From Pseudomonas alkylphenolica (GTDB taxonomy: Bacteria > Pseudomonadota > Gammaproteobacteria > Pseudomonadales > Pseudomonadaceae), in assembly GCF_016009175.1 (NCBI RefSeq), contig NZ_JADUCM010000001.1, forward strand, positions 310,001 through 374,000: a DNA stretch of 64,000 nt, in the 5' to 3' direction. Under the pieces are notes generated by a model that saw only the letters and a program-made list of their open reading frames with translations, had not been told where the DNA came from and did no database searches. Position 1 is the stretch's first letter; each line of letters starts with the position of its first letter. The translations under genes were made by a program, and so were the position numbers. Shown one piece after another: positions 8,439-16,970 of this stretch.

Positions 8439-9797
8439 ATGCCCAAGACATTACTGGTCAAGAACGCCGCATTGCTGGTGACCATGGATGGCGAGCGCCG
8501 CGAGATCAAAAGCGGCGGCCTGTATATCGAAGACAACCTGATCAAACAGGTCGGCCCGAGCGACACCCTGCCGCAACACGCCGATGTGGTGCTGGACATG
8601 ACTGGCAAGGTGGTTATTCCCGGCCTGATCAACACCCATCACCACATGTACCAGAGCCTCACCCGCGTGGTGCCGGCCGCTCAGGACGGCGAGCTGTTCA
8701 ACTGGCTGACCAACCTGTACCCGATCTGGGCACGGCTGACGCCGGAAATGATCGCGGTATCGACCCAGACCGCCATGGCTGAGCTGATTCTGTCGGGCTG
8801 CACCACCTCCAGTGACCACCTGTACATCTACCCCAATGGCTGCAAGCTCGACGACAGCATCCATGCCGCTGGCGAAATCGGCATGCGCTTCCATGCCGCG
8901 CGCGGCAGCATGAGTGTCGGCCAGAGCCAGGGTGGCCTGCCGCCGGATTCGGTGGTGGAGAAAGAGAGCGACATCCTCAAGGAGTCCCAGCGCCTGATCG
9001 AGGACTACCACGATGCCAGCCATGGTTCAATGCTGCGCGTGGTGGTGGCGCCGTGTTCGCCGTTTTCGGTGAGCCGCGACCTGATGCGCGAAGCTGCGGT
9101 GCTGGCGCGCCAGTACGGGGTGTCGATGCACACGCACCTGGCGGAAAACGTCAACGACATCGCCTACAGCCGGGAGAAGTTCGGCATGACGCCCGCCGAA
9201 TACGCCGAAGACCTGGGCTGGGTAGGGCACGATGTATGGCACGCCCACTGTGTGCAGCTCGACCAGCACGGCATCGAGCTGTTTGCCCGTACCGGTACCG
9301 GGGTTGCTCACTGCCCATGCTCGAACATGCGCCTGGCTTCGGGCATCGCGCCGATCCGCAAGATGCGCGACCACGGTGTGCCGGTAGGCCTGGGTGTCGA
9401 CGGCTCGGCCTCCAATGATGGCGCCAGCATGATCGGCGAAGTACGCCAGGCGCTGCTGCTTCAGCGGGTCGGTTTCGGCCCTGATGCGATGACAGCGCGC
9501 GAAGCGCTGGAAATCGCCACCCTGGGCGGCGCCAAGGTGCTCAACCGTAATGATGTGGGGGCCCTGGCCCCAGGCATGGTGGCGGACTTCGTCGCCTTCG
9601 ACCTTGGCCATGTGGCCTATGCCGGCGCCCATCACGACCCGCTGGCAGCCCTGGTGTTCTGCACGCCTACTCACGTTGACACCAGCGTGATCAATGGCCG
9701 TGTGGTGGTCAAGGATGGCCGCATTACCACCGTGGACCTGCCACGGGTGCTGGAACGCCACAACCAATTGGCCTACCAGTTGGTCAGCGGCGAGTGA
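8439..9797 (+). CDS. 8-oxoguanine deaminase (amidohydrolase superfamily)
   Basis: Cytoplasmic deaminase of 452 aa in the ATZ/TRZ branch of amidohydrolases. Metal and catalytic residues are visible in order: HxH in GLINTHHHMYQ near residue 68, the His of MHTHLAE, the His of WHAHCVQLD and the Asp of GLGVDGSASND. Overall it strongly resembles P. aeruginosa Pa0142, characterised as an 8-oxoguanine deaminase that makes urate. Databases often call such proteins hydroxydechloroatrazine ethylaminohydrolase by distant homology. The purine permease gene that follows supports a role in purine salvage or clearance of oxidised guanine. Start chosen at ATG 8439 with ribosome site gggagagg. Confidence 0.85.
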   Translation: MPKTLLVKNAALLVTMDGERREIKSGGLYIEDNLIKQVGPSDTLPQHADVVLDMTGKVVIPGLINTHHHMYQSLTRVVPAAQDGELFNWLTNLYPIWARLTPEMIAVSTQTAMAELILSGCTTSSDHLYIYPNGCKLDDSIHAAGEIGMRFHAARGSMSVGQSQGGLPPDSVVEKESDILKESQRLIEDYHDASHGSMLRVVVAPCSPFSVSRDLMREAAVLARQYGVSMHTHLAENVNDIAYSREKFGMTPAEYAEDLGWVGHDVWHAHCVQLDQHGIELFARTGTGVAHCPCSNMRLASGIAPIRKMRDHGVPVGLGVDGSASNDGASMIGEVRQALLLQRVGFGPDAMTAREALEIATLGGAKVLNRNDVGALAPGMVADFVAFDLGHVAYAGAHHDPLAALVFCTPTHVDTSVINGRVVVKDGRITTVDLPRVLERHNQLAYQLVSGE

Positions 9798-9831
9798 CCT
9801 GACCTGATCTGACGTGACCTGAGTTGACCTT

Positions 9832-9856
9832 GCCGTTGCGCGTTGAGCGCAACGGC
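9832..9856 (+). terminator. Hairpin between deaminase and permease genes
   Basis: A 10-bp stem (gccgttgcgc / gcgcaacggc) with a five-base loop lies 35 bases after the deaminase stop. No U-tract follows (ggggtgctg), so it may attenuate rather than stop transcription into the permease gene. Just before it, 9794-9830 holds an irregular run of tgacct-like heptamers of unknown meaning. Confidence 0.45.
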
Positions 9857-9946
9857 GGGGTGCTGTTGTGCCTGTTAAAAACGTTTTAAACGCGACTGAG
9901 ACCGTGCTGTTAGACGCATCAAAATAACAAAAGCGAGCTACTCACC

Positions 9947-11461
9947 ATGACTTCTCCAGCTTCAACCCTTCCGGAAGACGAGAACCTCGGCGTTGGTGCC
10001 AACCTGGCCTACGGGCTGCAACATGTGCTGACGATGTATGGCGGCATCATCGCGGTGCCGCTGATCATCGGTCAGGCCGCCGGCCTTTCGCCTGCGGACG
10101 TGGGCTTGCTGATCGCCGCGTCACTGTTCGCCGGTGGCCTGGCGACCTTGCTGCAGACCCTCGGCATTCCGTTCTTCGGCTGCCGCCTGCCGCTGGTGCA
10201 GGGCGTGTCGTTCGCCAGCGTCGCGACCATGGTCGCGATTATCGGCAATGACGGCACGGGCGGTTTGTCGGTGGTGTTCGGCGCGGTGATCGTGTCGTCG
10301 CTGATCGGCTTGCTGATCACGCCGCTGTTCTCACGCATCATCAAGTTCTTCCCACCGTTGGTGACGGGCATCGTCATCACCACCATCGGCCTGACCCTGA
10401 TGCCGGTGACGGCGCGCTGGGCCATGGGCGGCAACAGCCAGGCTGCCGATTTTGGCAGTACGGCGAACATCTCGCTGGCGGCGTTCACGCTGGTGACCGT
10501 GTTGTTGCTGAGCAAACTGGGCAGCGCCAGCCTTTCGCGCCTGTCGATTCTGCTGGCGATCGTCATCGGCACCTTCGTGGCGATGGCCTTTGGCATGGCC
10601 GACTTCTCCCAGGCCCTTGAAGGCCCGTTTGTAGCGCTACCGGAGATCCTGCCGCTGGGCGCGCCGCAATTCCAGCTCGCGGCGATCCTGTCGATGCTGA
10701 TCGTGATCGTGGTGACCATGGTCGAGACCTCTGCCGACATTCTGGCCGTGGGCGAGATCATCGAAACCAAGGTGGACTCGAAGCGCCTTGGCAACGGTTT
10801 GCGCGCAGACATGATCTCCAGCGCGCTGGCACCGCTGTTCGGCTCCTTCACCCAGAGCGCCTTTGCCCAGAACGTCGGCCTGGTGGCCGTGACCGGTGTG
10901 AAGAGCCGCTACGTGGTGGCCACCGCAGGCCTGATCCTGGTGACGTTCGGGTTGTTGCCGGTGATGGGCCGTTTGGTCGCTGCAGTGCCCACCGCAGTGC
11001 TCGGTGGAGCAGGGCTGGTGCTGTTCGGTACCGTTGCGGCCAGCGGTATCCGGACCCTGGCCCAGGTGGACTACCGCAACAACATGAACCTGATCATCGT
11101 GGCCACGTCGATCGGCTTTGGCATGATCCCGATTGCTGCACCGGGTTTCTATCACCATTTCCCGACCTGGTTCGAGACCATTTTCCACTCCGGCATCAGC
11201 TCGGCAGCGATCATGGCCATCTTGCTCAACCTGTTGTTCAACCACCTGCGCGCTGGCAACTCTGACCAGCAGTCAGTGTTCGTTGCCGCCAGTGAGCGCA
11301 CCTTGCGTTACCGGGATATCGCCGGCCTCAACGATGGCGACTTCTTCCGTGACGGCAAGCTGTTCGACTGCGACGGCAAGGAAGTGCCGATTGTCGAAAA
11401 CGACGAGGCCCACGAGGACGCTCCGTCACCGCGTAAGAAGCGCCCGCAACCGGTGCACTAA
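9947..11461 (+). CDS. NCS2-family nucleobase:cation symporter (xanthine/uracil/urate type)
   Basis: Inner-membrane permease, 504 aa with about 12-14 hydrophobic segments. NCS2 features include the start NLAYGLQHVLTMYGGIIAVPLIIG, the QGVSFASVATM loop in TM3, the ETSADILAVGEI motif in TM8 and the TM10 motif GSFTQSAFAQNVGLVAVTGV. The Glu-Thr-Ser and Gln-Asn positions agree with xanthine/urate-type carriers rather than uracil carriers, by family knowledge. Position directly after the 8-oxoguanine deaminase suggests uptake of a purine base or urate. The C-terminal tail (about 50 residues) is charged and cytoplasmic. Confidence 0.88.
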   Translation: MTSPASTLPEDENLGVGANLAYGLQHVLTMYGGIIAVPLIIGQAAGLSPADVGLLIAASLFAGGLATLLQTLGIPFFGCRLPLVQGVSFASVATMVAIIGNDGTGGLSVVFGAVIVSSLIGLLITPLFSRIIKFFPPLVTGIVITTIGLTLMPVTARWAMGGNSQAADFGSTANISLAAFTLVTVLLLSKLGSASLSRLSILLAIVIGTFVAMAFGMADFSQALEGPFVALPEILPLGAPQFQLAAILSMLIVIVVTMVETSADILAVGEIIETKVDSKRLGNGLRADMISSALAPLFGSFTQSAFAQNVGLVAVTGVKSRYVVATAGLILVTFGLLPVMGRLVAAVPTAVLGGAGLVLFGTVAASGIRTLAQVDYRNNMNLIIVATSIGFGMIPIAAPGFYHHFPTWFETIFHSGISSAAIMAILLNLLFNHLRAGNSDQQSVFVAASERTLRYRDIAGLNDGDFFRDGKLFDCDGKEVPIVENDEAHEDAPSPRKKRPQPVH

Positions 11462-11531
11462 CCAGTAAAAAGCCTGGCAAGGGGCGTGCGGCGATATACT
11501 GCGCGCCCTCAGCCAGTAGTCGGGAGTCAGC

Positions 11532-12020
11532 ATGCGTCAGGTTCTGCTCAGCGTGGACATCCAGTCCACCTTCAATCCACCCCAGTGGCTGATCGACGGT
11601 GTGCGGGTGTTGTCGGCGCGGATTCCCACTGTTGTTTCGGTCGAGCTGCATGATGAGCAGGTCACCCCGTTTCAACGCCAGCTCGGCTGGCACCCGGCCG
11701 CCGAAGACGAAAGCCTGATCGAGGCCGATCAGGTGTTCATCAAGCACGGCTACGGGCCGACGGCCGAAATGCTCGCGTACCTCAAGCAGTGCAACGTCGA
11801 GCGTGTGCTGGTGTGTGGGATCCAGACCGAAACCTGTGTGCTTGCCGCCGGCTTTGCGCTGTTCGATGCCGGTTTGTGCCCGACACTGGTCACCGACCTG
11901 ACCGTGGGTTCCTCGCTGGACAGGTCGGGGCAGTTGGGGATCGACTTGTGGAAGCATCACTTCGGCCAGGTGACCACCCGTGCCGAGGTGCTTGCCGGGC
12001 TGGCTGAAGCAGGCGAGTAA
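11532..12020 (+). CDS. Isochorismatase-like cysteine hydrolase
   Basis: Protein of 162 aa with the cysteine-hydrolase fold. The catalytic Asp lies in LLSVDIQSTF at residue 9, the nucleophilic Cys in CGIQTETCVLAAGF near residue 100, preceded by the Lys of FIKHGYGP. Related enzymes hydrolyse amides such as nicotinamide, maleamate or carbamoyl compounds, or isochorismate. It starts 70 bases after the permease with its own ribosome site (cgggag), so it may be part of the purine unit, but no specific substrate can be assigned. A REP element follows its stop. Confidence 0.75.
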   Translation: MRQVLLSVDIQSTFNPPQWLIDGVRVLSARIPTVVSVELHDEQVTPFQRQLGWHPAAEDESLIEADQVFIKHGYGPTAEMLAYLKQCNVERVLVCGIQTETCVLAAGFALFDAGLCPTLVTDLTVGSSLDRSGQLGIDLWKHHFGQVTTRAEVLAGLAEAGE

Positions 12021-12032
12021 AAGGCTTGCTGT

Positions 12033-12114
12033 TTCGCGGCTAAAGCCGCTCCCACAGGTTCATCGCAGCCTCTGTGGGAGCGGCTTCAGCCGCGAACACG
12101 GGCGCAGCCCGTGG
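12033..12114. repeat. REP-type palindrome pair, family 1 variant
   Basis: Arms ttcgcggctaaagccgctcc... (12033-12057) and the near-reverse complement at 12072-12096, then the satellite hairpin cacgggcgcagcccgtg at 12097-12113. Same organisation as the pair at 5948-6029, with GCGGCTRAAGCCGC in place of GCGGGTAAACCCGC. Confidence 0.9.
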
Positions 12115-12228
12115 CATCCACCGCGTTTCAAATTATGTGAATCTGGTATCAGTGCTATGTAATTACCGCACTTTATCGATTAATCGCTGAACGGTACTTT
12201 GCCCTCGAGCCCCCTGATCGAGAGCACG

Positions 12229-13278
12229 ATGATGCGAACCACGTTGAAGGCCAGCCTGATGGCGGCCATGATCGGAATGTCGGGCGCCGAGGCGGCCGAC
12301 TACAAACAGAATCCCTTCACTTTGACCTACGGCGGTGCGCTGACCCGCAACGAGCCGGGCAAGGTCAACCTCCATCCGGTCACCTACAAACTCGACGGCC
12401 TGGACATTGCCGCCAACGTCTACACCCCGGCGAACTATGATGCGGCGAAGCGCTACCCGGTCGTGGTGGTGGCGCACCCCAATGGCGGGGTGAAGGAACA
12501 GGTCGCGGGGCTGTATGCCCAGCGTCTGGCTGATCAGGGCTATATCACCATCACCGCCGATGCCGCGTATCAGGGCGCCAGCGGTGGCCAGCCGCGTAAC
12601 GTCGACAAACCGGCGCATCGCATCGAAGACATCCACGGCATGGCCGATTTCATTGCCAATTATCCCGGCGTCGACAATAAACGCCTGGGCTTGTTGGGTA
12701 TCTGTGGCGGGGGCGGTTACGCCTGGGCGGCCGCGCAAACCGACAAGCGCTTCCAGGCAGTCGCCACCTTGAGCCTGTTCAATTCCGGGCGGGTCCGCCG
12801 TAACGGTTATCAGGATTCGCAGCTGTCGACGGTCCAGGAGCGCCTGCAGCAGGCCTCGGCAGCCCGTGCCGAGGAAGCGGCGGGGGGCGAGGTGCGCTAT
12901 GTCGGTGACGCTACGCTGACCGATGAGCAGATCGCCAAGCTGCCGTTCGACCTCTACCGGCAGGGCTTTGAGTACTACGGCAAAACCCACGCGCACCCCA
13001 ATTCCACCTTCCGTTACACCCAGAGCAGCCTGATCGACCTGATGCGCTTCGACGCCACCGACCAGCTCGAATTGCTCGACAAGCCGCTGCTGATGATCGC
13101 CGGGAGCAAGGCCGACAGCCTGTACATGTCGCAACAGGCCTTTGCCAAGGCCACCGGCACCCAGGACAAAACCCTGTTCACTATCGACGGCGCGACCCAC
13201 ATCGACACCTATTGGGTGCCAGCGTATGTGGACATCGCCATGGACCAGTTGACCGCGTTTTACGCCAGAACGCTCTGA
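12229..13278 (+). CDS. Exported alpha/beta hydrolase (dienelactone hydrolase-like family)
   Basis: About 349 aa from the ATG at 12229 (MMRTTLKASLMAAMIGMSGAEA), which gives a plausible cleavable signal peptide ending before ADYKQNPF; an upstream TTG extension lacks support. The hydrolase core shows the oxyanion strand VVVVAHPNGGVKE, the nucleophile region GLLGICGGGGYAWAAA with Cys or its neighbour in the elbow (G-I-C-G-G-G instead of a Ser), and a C-terminal GATHIDTYW His. A Cys nucleophile is typical of dienelactone hydrolases. It is followed after 14 bases by a cupin/carboxymuconolactone decarboxylase fusion and faces a LysR regulator, a common Pseudomonas trio. The substrate is unknown. Confidence 0.75.
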   Translation: MMRTTLKASLMAAMIGMSGAEAADYKQNPFTLTYGGALTRNEPGKVNLHPVTYKLDGLDIAANVYTPANYDAAKRYPVVVVAHPNGGVKEQVAGLYAQRLADQGYITITADAAYQGASGGQPRNVDKPAHRIEDIHGMADFIANYPGVDNKRLGLLGICGGGGYAWAAAQTDKRFQAVATLSLFNSGRVRRNGYQDSQLSTVQERLQQASAARAEEAAGGEVRYVGDATLTDEQIAKLPFDLYRQGFEYYGKTHAHPNSTFRYTQSSLIDLMRFDATDQLELLDKPLLMIAGSKADSLYMSQQAFAKATGTQDKTLFTIDGATHIDTYWVPAYVDIAMDQLTAFYARTL

Positions 13279-13292
13279 CAGGGGGACACCTG

Positions 13293-14465
13293 ATGAAGAA
13301 CACCCTGATCGGCATCGCCGTATGCGCTGCCGCCCCGTTTGCCGACGCCGCTGGCGCTGGCGATGCCCGTGAACCCCGGCCCGCACAACAGATCAGCCGC
13401 GCAGGCAGTCAGGCGGCGGTTGCCGGGCCGGCGGATTATTTCACCGGCAACGTACGCGTCGATCCGTTGTTTACGGCCACGGACGAGGTCAATGCCTCTG
13501 GCGCCTATGTCAGCTTCGAGCCGGGTGCGCGCTCGGCCTGGCATACCCATCCTGCAGGCCAGCGGTTGGTAGTGACGTCCGGCGTGGGGCTGGTCCAGGA
13601 ATGGGGCAAGCCGATACAGCACATCCGCCCGGGCGATGTGATCACTTGCCCGCCGGGCGTCAAGCACTGGCATGGCGCCGCGCCGGACAGCGCCATGACC
13701 CACCTGGCCGTGACCGGATCGGTGGATGGCAAGAATGTGCACTGGCTGGAGAAGGTAACGGATGCGCAATACAACGCTCAAGGCTCGCCGGCTGAGCTTG
13801 ACGGGCCTGTCAGCCAACCGATCTCCGAGACGCTGTCCAGCAAGCAACAGGCCATCCCGCTGATCGCGGCAGCCATGGCTACCAGCAACATGCCGGGGCT
13901 CAACGCCGCACTGAACCGGGGGCTGGATGCAGGCCTGACGATCAGCGAAGCGAAGGAAATTCTCGTGCAGCTCTACGCCTACAGCGGCTTTCCCCGTAGC
14001 CTCAGTGCCTTGGGCGAGCTGATGAAGGTGGTCGAGGCCCGCAAGCAGCGCGGTGTACAGGACGAACCGGGGCGTGAGCCAGGGCGCTTCATCCCGATCG
14101 GCGATGCGCTGCTGGCGGCGGGTAAAGCCAACCAGACGAAGATCGCCGGGGCGCCTGTCCAGGGCCCGTTGTTCGATTTCGTGCCGGTCATCAACCAGTA
14201 TTTGCAGACGCACCTGTTTGGCGACATTTTCGCGCGCGACAACCTCGACTGGCAGAGCCGTGAGCTGGCGACCGTTGCGGCGTTGGCTGTCACCCCGGGT
14301 GTCGAGTCGCAGCTGCGCTCGCACATGGCGGCGAGCCTGCGCGTGGGCCTGACAGCGGCGCAGTTACGCCAACTGGTTCAATTGCTGGCCGACCAGGGCG
14401 ATGCCGACGCGGCCCGGCGTGCCGGGGCAGCGCTGCACAGCGTCGAGGCCGATCAACCCTCGTAA
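13293..14465 (+). CDS. Secreted cupin plus carboxymuconolactone decarboxylase-domain fusion
   Basis: About 390 aa from ATG 13293. A short signal peptide (MKNTLIGIAVCAAAPFADAAG) precedes an N-terminal cupin, residues about 40-165, with metal-binding histidines in SAWHTHPAGQ and VKHWHGAA, as in the cupin hydroxynitrile lyases. Two carboxymuconolactone decarboxylase/AhpD-like repeats follow, the first around SGFPRSLSALGELMKVV and the second around LATVAALAVTPG. Such fusions are annotated as (R)-mandelonitrile lyase-like or as CMD-cupin proteins; a redox or lyase role in the periplasm is possible. It probably forms an operon with the preceding hydrolase; its 3' end overlaps the convergent LysR gene by 13 bases. 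Confidence 0.75.
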   Translation: MKNTLIGIAVCAAAPFADAAGAGDAREPRPAQQISRAGSQAAVAGPADYFTGNVRVDPLFTATDEVNASGAYVSFEPGARSAWHTHPAGQRLVVTSGVGLVQEWGKPIQHIRPGDVITCPPGVKHWHGAAPDSAMTHLAVTGSVDGKNVHWLEKVTDAQYNAQGSPAELDGPVSQPISETLSSKQQAIPLIAAAMATSNMPGLNAALNRGLDAGLTISEAKEILVQLYAYSGFPRSLSALGELMKVVEARKQRGVQDEPGREPGRFIPIGDALLAAGKANQTKIAGAPVQGPLFDFVPVINQYLQTHLFGDIFARDNLDWQSRELATVAALAVTPGVESQLRSHMAASLRVGLTAAQLRQLVQLLADQGDADAARRAGAALHSVEADQPS

Positions 14466-15346
14466 CGCAGGGTTTCGCGCAGCAAGGTAAAAGCCGGTGA
14501 ACTCTGGCGCCGGCTCGGGTAGTAGAGGTGGTAGCCGGAGAAGGGTTCGCACCAGTCTTCGAGTACCCGCACCAGGCGCCCTTGCGCGACCAGTTCCTGC
14601 ACCAGGTCCTCGGGCATGTAGGCCAGCCCCAGGCCCTGAAGCACCGCCTGCAGGCGCATGGCGATGTTGTTGAACACCAGCTGACCCTCCACCCGCACGT
14701 TCAGGGTTTGGCCGTTCTTGTCGAACTCCCACAGCGACAGGCCGCCGTAGGTTGGCAGGCGCAGGGTGATGCAGTTGTGCGCCATGAGGTCACTGGGGAC
14801 GACGGGCCTGGGGTGGCGGCTGAAATACGCCGGGGAGCCCACCACCGCCATGCGCATGTCAGGCCCGATACGCATCGCGATCATGTCCTTGGCCACTTGC
14901 TCACCCAGGCGTACACCGGCGTCGAAACCCTCCGCGACGATATCGGTAAAGCCATAGTCGACGATGATTTCGATGTTCAGGTCGGGGTTGTCGGGCAGCA
15001 ATTTGGCCAGCACCGGTTGCAACACGGTGATCGCCGAGTGTTCACCGGCGGTGATGCGCAGCTTGCCGGCCGGCTTGTCGCGAAACGCACTGAGCAGTGC
15101 CAGTTCGCTGTCGATCTCCTCAAAGCGCGGGGCGATCACACGCAGCAAATGCTCGCCGGCTTCAGTGGGGGAGACGCTGCGCGTGGTACGCGCCAGCAAG
15201 CGCACACCCAGACGCTCCTCCAGTTGCCGCATGGCCCGGCTCAAGGCCGGTTGGGACATGCCGAGCCGGGCGGCAGCGCGGGTGAAACTGCGCTCCTGGG
15301 CCACGGCCGAAAAAATCGCCAGCTGGTCGTAACTTTCGACAGTCAT
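14453..15346 (-). CDS. LysR-family transcriptional regulator
   Basis: 297 aa, standard LysR length. N-terminal winged helix-turn-helix: FSAVAQERSFTRAAARLGMSQPALSRAMRQLEERLGVRLLARTTR (quoted in part), followed by a substrate-binding domain starting near residue 90 (GKLRITAGEHSAITVLQP). It is convergent with the hydrolase/cupin pair and divergent from the DUF1254 gene, with 113 bases between the two starts. By the usual LysR logic the likely target is a promoter in that divergent gap, but homologous trios place control over the hydrolase/cupin genes as well. Ligand unknown. Confidence 0.88.
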   Translation of the reverse strand: MTVESYDQLAIFSAVAQERSFTRAAARLGMSQPALSRAMRQLEERLGVRLLARTTRSVSPTEAGEHLLRVIAPRFEEIDSELALLSAFRDKPAGKLRITAGEHSAITVLQPVLAKLLPDNPDLNIEIIVDYGFTDIVAEGFDAGVRLGEQVAKDMIAMRIGPDMRMAVVGSPAYFSRHPRPVVPSDLMAHNCITLRLPTYGGLSLWEFDKNGQTLNVRVEGQLVFNNIAMRLQAVLQGLGLAYMPEDLVQELVAQGRLVRVLEDWCEPFSGYHLYYPSRRQSSPAFTLLRETLRYEG

Positions 15347-15459
15347 TTATGCGGGCCTGTTATGAGTCGTGTCCGATTATGCCACGGCGTTTATACGCTG
15401 GATTCCCCGGCAAAGGCTGCTAGCGTTCAAGGCGATGCCTGCACGCGCGGAGTTGCGAA

Positions 15460-16824
15460 ATGCCCTTAGCACTGCTTACCCAAAAAGCCCGATCAGGTTG
15501 TATTGCCGTGTTGGGGCTGATGCTGGCCATCGGTGCGCCAACGGTCGGTGCTGCCCAGCCCCCGGGCACGTTTGCCAGCAAGCCGGACATTCACACCGTC
15601 ACCGACGCCTACACCTACTTGCTGGGCCGCTTGCTGGTGATTCGTCAGGAGCAGATGGACCGCGCCGGCGACGGATTCAGCTGGAATGCCGTCAAATACA
15701 ACCCGCTGGGTTCTGCGGATTTTGTAAACCCGAACTTCGATGTGGCCTACCTGGAAGCCTGGGTCGCTGCCGATGATCACAACGGCGTGCTGCTGGAAGT
15801 CCCGCAGGTAAAGGGCCGTTATTACACCGCGCAGCTACTGGATGAGTGGGGCGAGGTGATAGCCAACACCAATGAACGCACCTTCCCGTCAAAACCGTAT
15901 GGAAAATTTGCCCTGGTCAAGCCCGGCTCCACGGCAACGATTCCGCCCGATGCGGCACGCATAGAACTGCATTCAAGCAAGGCGAAGTTGCTGGCACGGG
16001 TCGAAATCAAAGGCGATCCCGAAGGCGCGCTGGCCCTGCAAAAGCAGTTCAAGGTGACCCCGCTTGGTGACATTGCCGTCGTACCGGCACCCGAGGTCAA
16101 GCCGTTCGATAATGCCAGGCTGCTTGGCGTGGAAGCCTTCGATAACGTCGACAAGGTGTTCTCCAGCGCCCTGGATGTGTCGCCGGTTGCCGCGCAGATG
16201 CAGCAAAAGGTGCGTTACGTTGCCCAGTATGTGGCGTCTTCGCCACAGGCCCGGGAGGCGATCGACAAGCAGCTCAAAGAGACCGTCGTCCCCGATTTCG
16301 TCAGCCATGCGATTGCCCGAAGCGCCGCGCCGCACAACAACTGGGTAGGCGGCCAGAAGACCGGGAACTACGGCGAAAACTTCAGCCTGCGCACCACGGT
16401 GAACTACGCCGGCATCTGGGCCAACACCACCGACGAAGTCATCTACTTTGTACCCGTCGCCGACGCCGCCAACCATCCGTTGGATGGCAGCAGGCGCTAT
16501 GTCATGCATTTTGCGGCCGACAGCCTGCCTGCAAGCGTGGTCGACGGCTATTGGTCGGTCATTCTGGTCAGTGTGCCCGACTACCGCGTGGTGCCCAACC
16601 CGTGGAACCGCTTCAACTTCAACAGCCATTCAAACCTGAAAAAAGAGCCGGACGGCTCGTTGAAAATCGCCATCGGGCCCAAACCCGTCGCCGGCATTCC
16701 CGAGTCGAACTGGTTGCCATCGTCTGCGGGCAAGCCGTTTTCGCTGACCTTCCGTACCTACGTGCCCAAGGACATCGTCAAGCAGGGCAAGTGGGCCCCA
16801 CCGGTGCTTACCGAGCAGCCCTGA
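15460..16824 (+). CDS. DUF1254/DUF1214 exported protein
   Basis: 454 aa. A signal peptide is visible (GCIAVLGLMLAIGAPTVGAAQ). The N-terminal half has DUF1254 features (HTVTDAYTYLLGR, NPNFDVAYLEAWV), the C-terminal half the DUF1214 motif region GYWSVILVSVPDYRVVPNPWNRFNFNS and a terminal FRTYVPKD. The family is widespread in soil bacteria and lacks an assigned activity. It is divergent from the LysR gene, which may regulate it. The following mhp operon has its own promoter (16842), so this gene is probably not part of it. Confidence 0.82.
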   Translation: MPLALLTQKARSGCIAVLGLMLAIGAPTVGAAQPPGTFASKPDIHTVTDAYTYLLGRLLVIRQEQMDRAGDGFSWNAVKYNPLGSADFVNPNFDVAYLEAWVAADDHNGVLLEVPQVKGRYYTAQLLDEWGEVIANTNERTFPSKPYGKFALVKPGSTATIPPDAARIELHSSKAKLLARVEIKGDPEGALALQKQFKVTPLGDIAVVPAPEVKPFDNARLLGVEAFDNVDKVFSSALDVSPVAAQMQQKVRYVAQYVASSPQAREAIDKQLKETVVPDFVSHAIARSAAPHNNWVGGQKTGNYGENFSLRTTVNYAGIWANTTDEVIYFVPVADAANHPLDGSRRYVMHFAADSLPASVVDGYWSVILVSVPDYRVVPNPWNRFNFNSHSNLKKEPDGSLKIAIGPKPVAGIPESNWLPSSAGKPFSLTFRTYVPKDIVKQGKWAPPVLTEQP

Positions 16825-16841
16825 AGCGTGCCGCAGTTTTC

Positions 16842-16903
16842 TGCGCTCACGGGATAACCCACGCCGTCACGGGACTGCCGGCCCCCCCCCATAAACTTAT
16901 CGT
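16842..16903 (+). promoter_or_regulatory. XylS/OxoS-type promoter of mhpBCDFE
   Basis: Half-site TGCG-CTCACG-GGATA at 16842-16856, second GGA at 16872-16874 (exactly 30 bases after the start of the first half-site) and a -10-like tatcgt at 16898-16903. The same layout occurs at 22279, 32117 and 35920. XylS is known to bind tandem TGCA-N6-GGNTA repeats next to the -35 region. A run of nine C lies between the second half-site and the -10 (16882-16890). Confidence 0.7.
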
Positions 16904-16970
16904 CCACCCAAGCAAACTGCCGGCACCTGCTCAAGGCGCCCGGCCGACCCTGACCTTGAGTGTGACGTGA

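Noticed and set aside
8439..9797. Atrazine-type chlorohydrolase or hydroxydechloroatrazine hydrolase
   Set aside because: The general family is right, but similarity to 8-oxoguanine deaminase Pa0142 and the adjoining purine permease give a better explanation.
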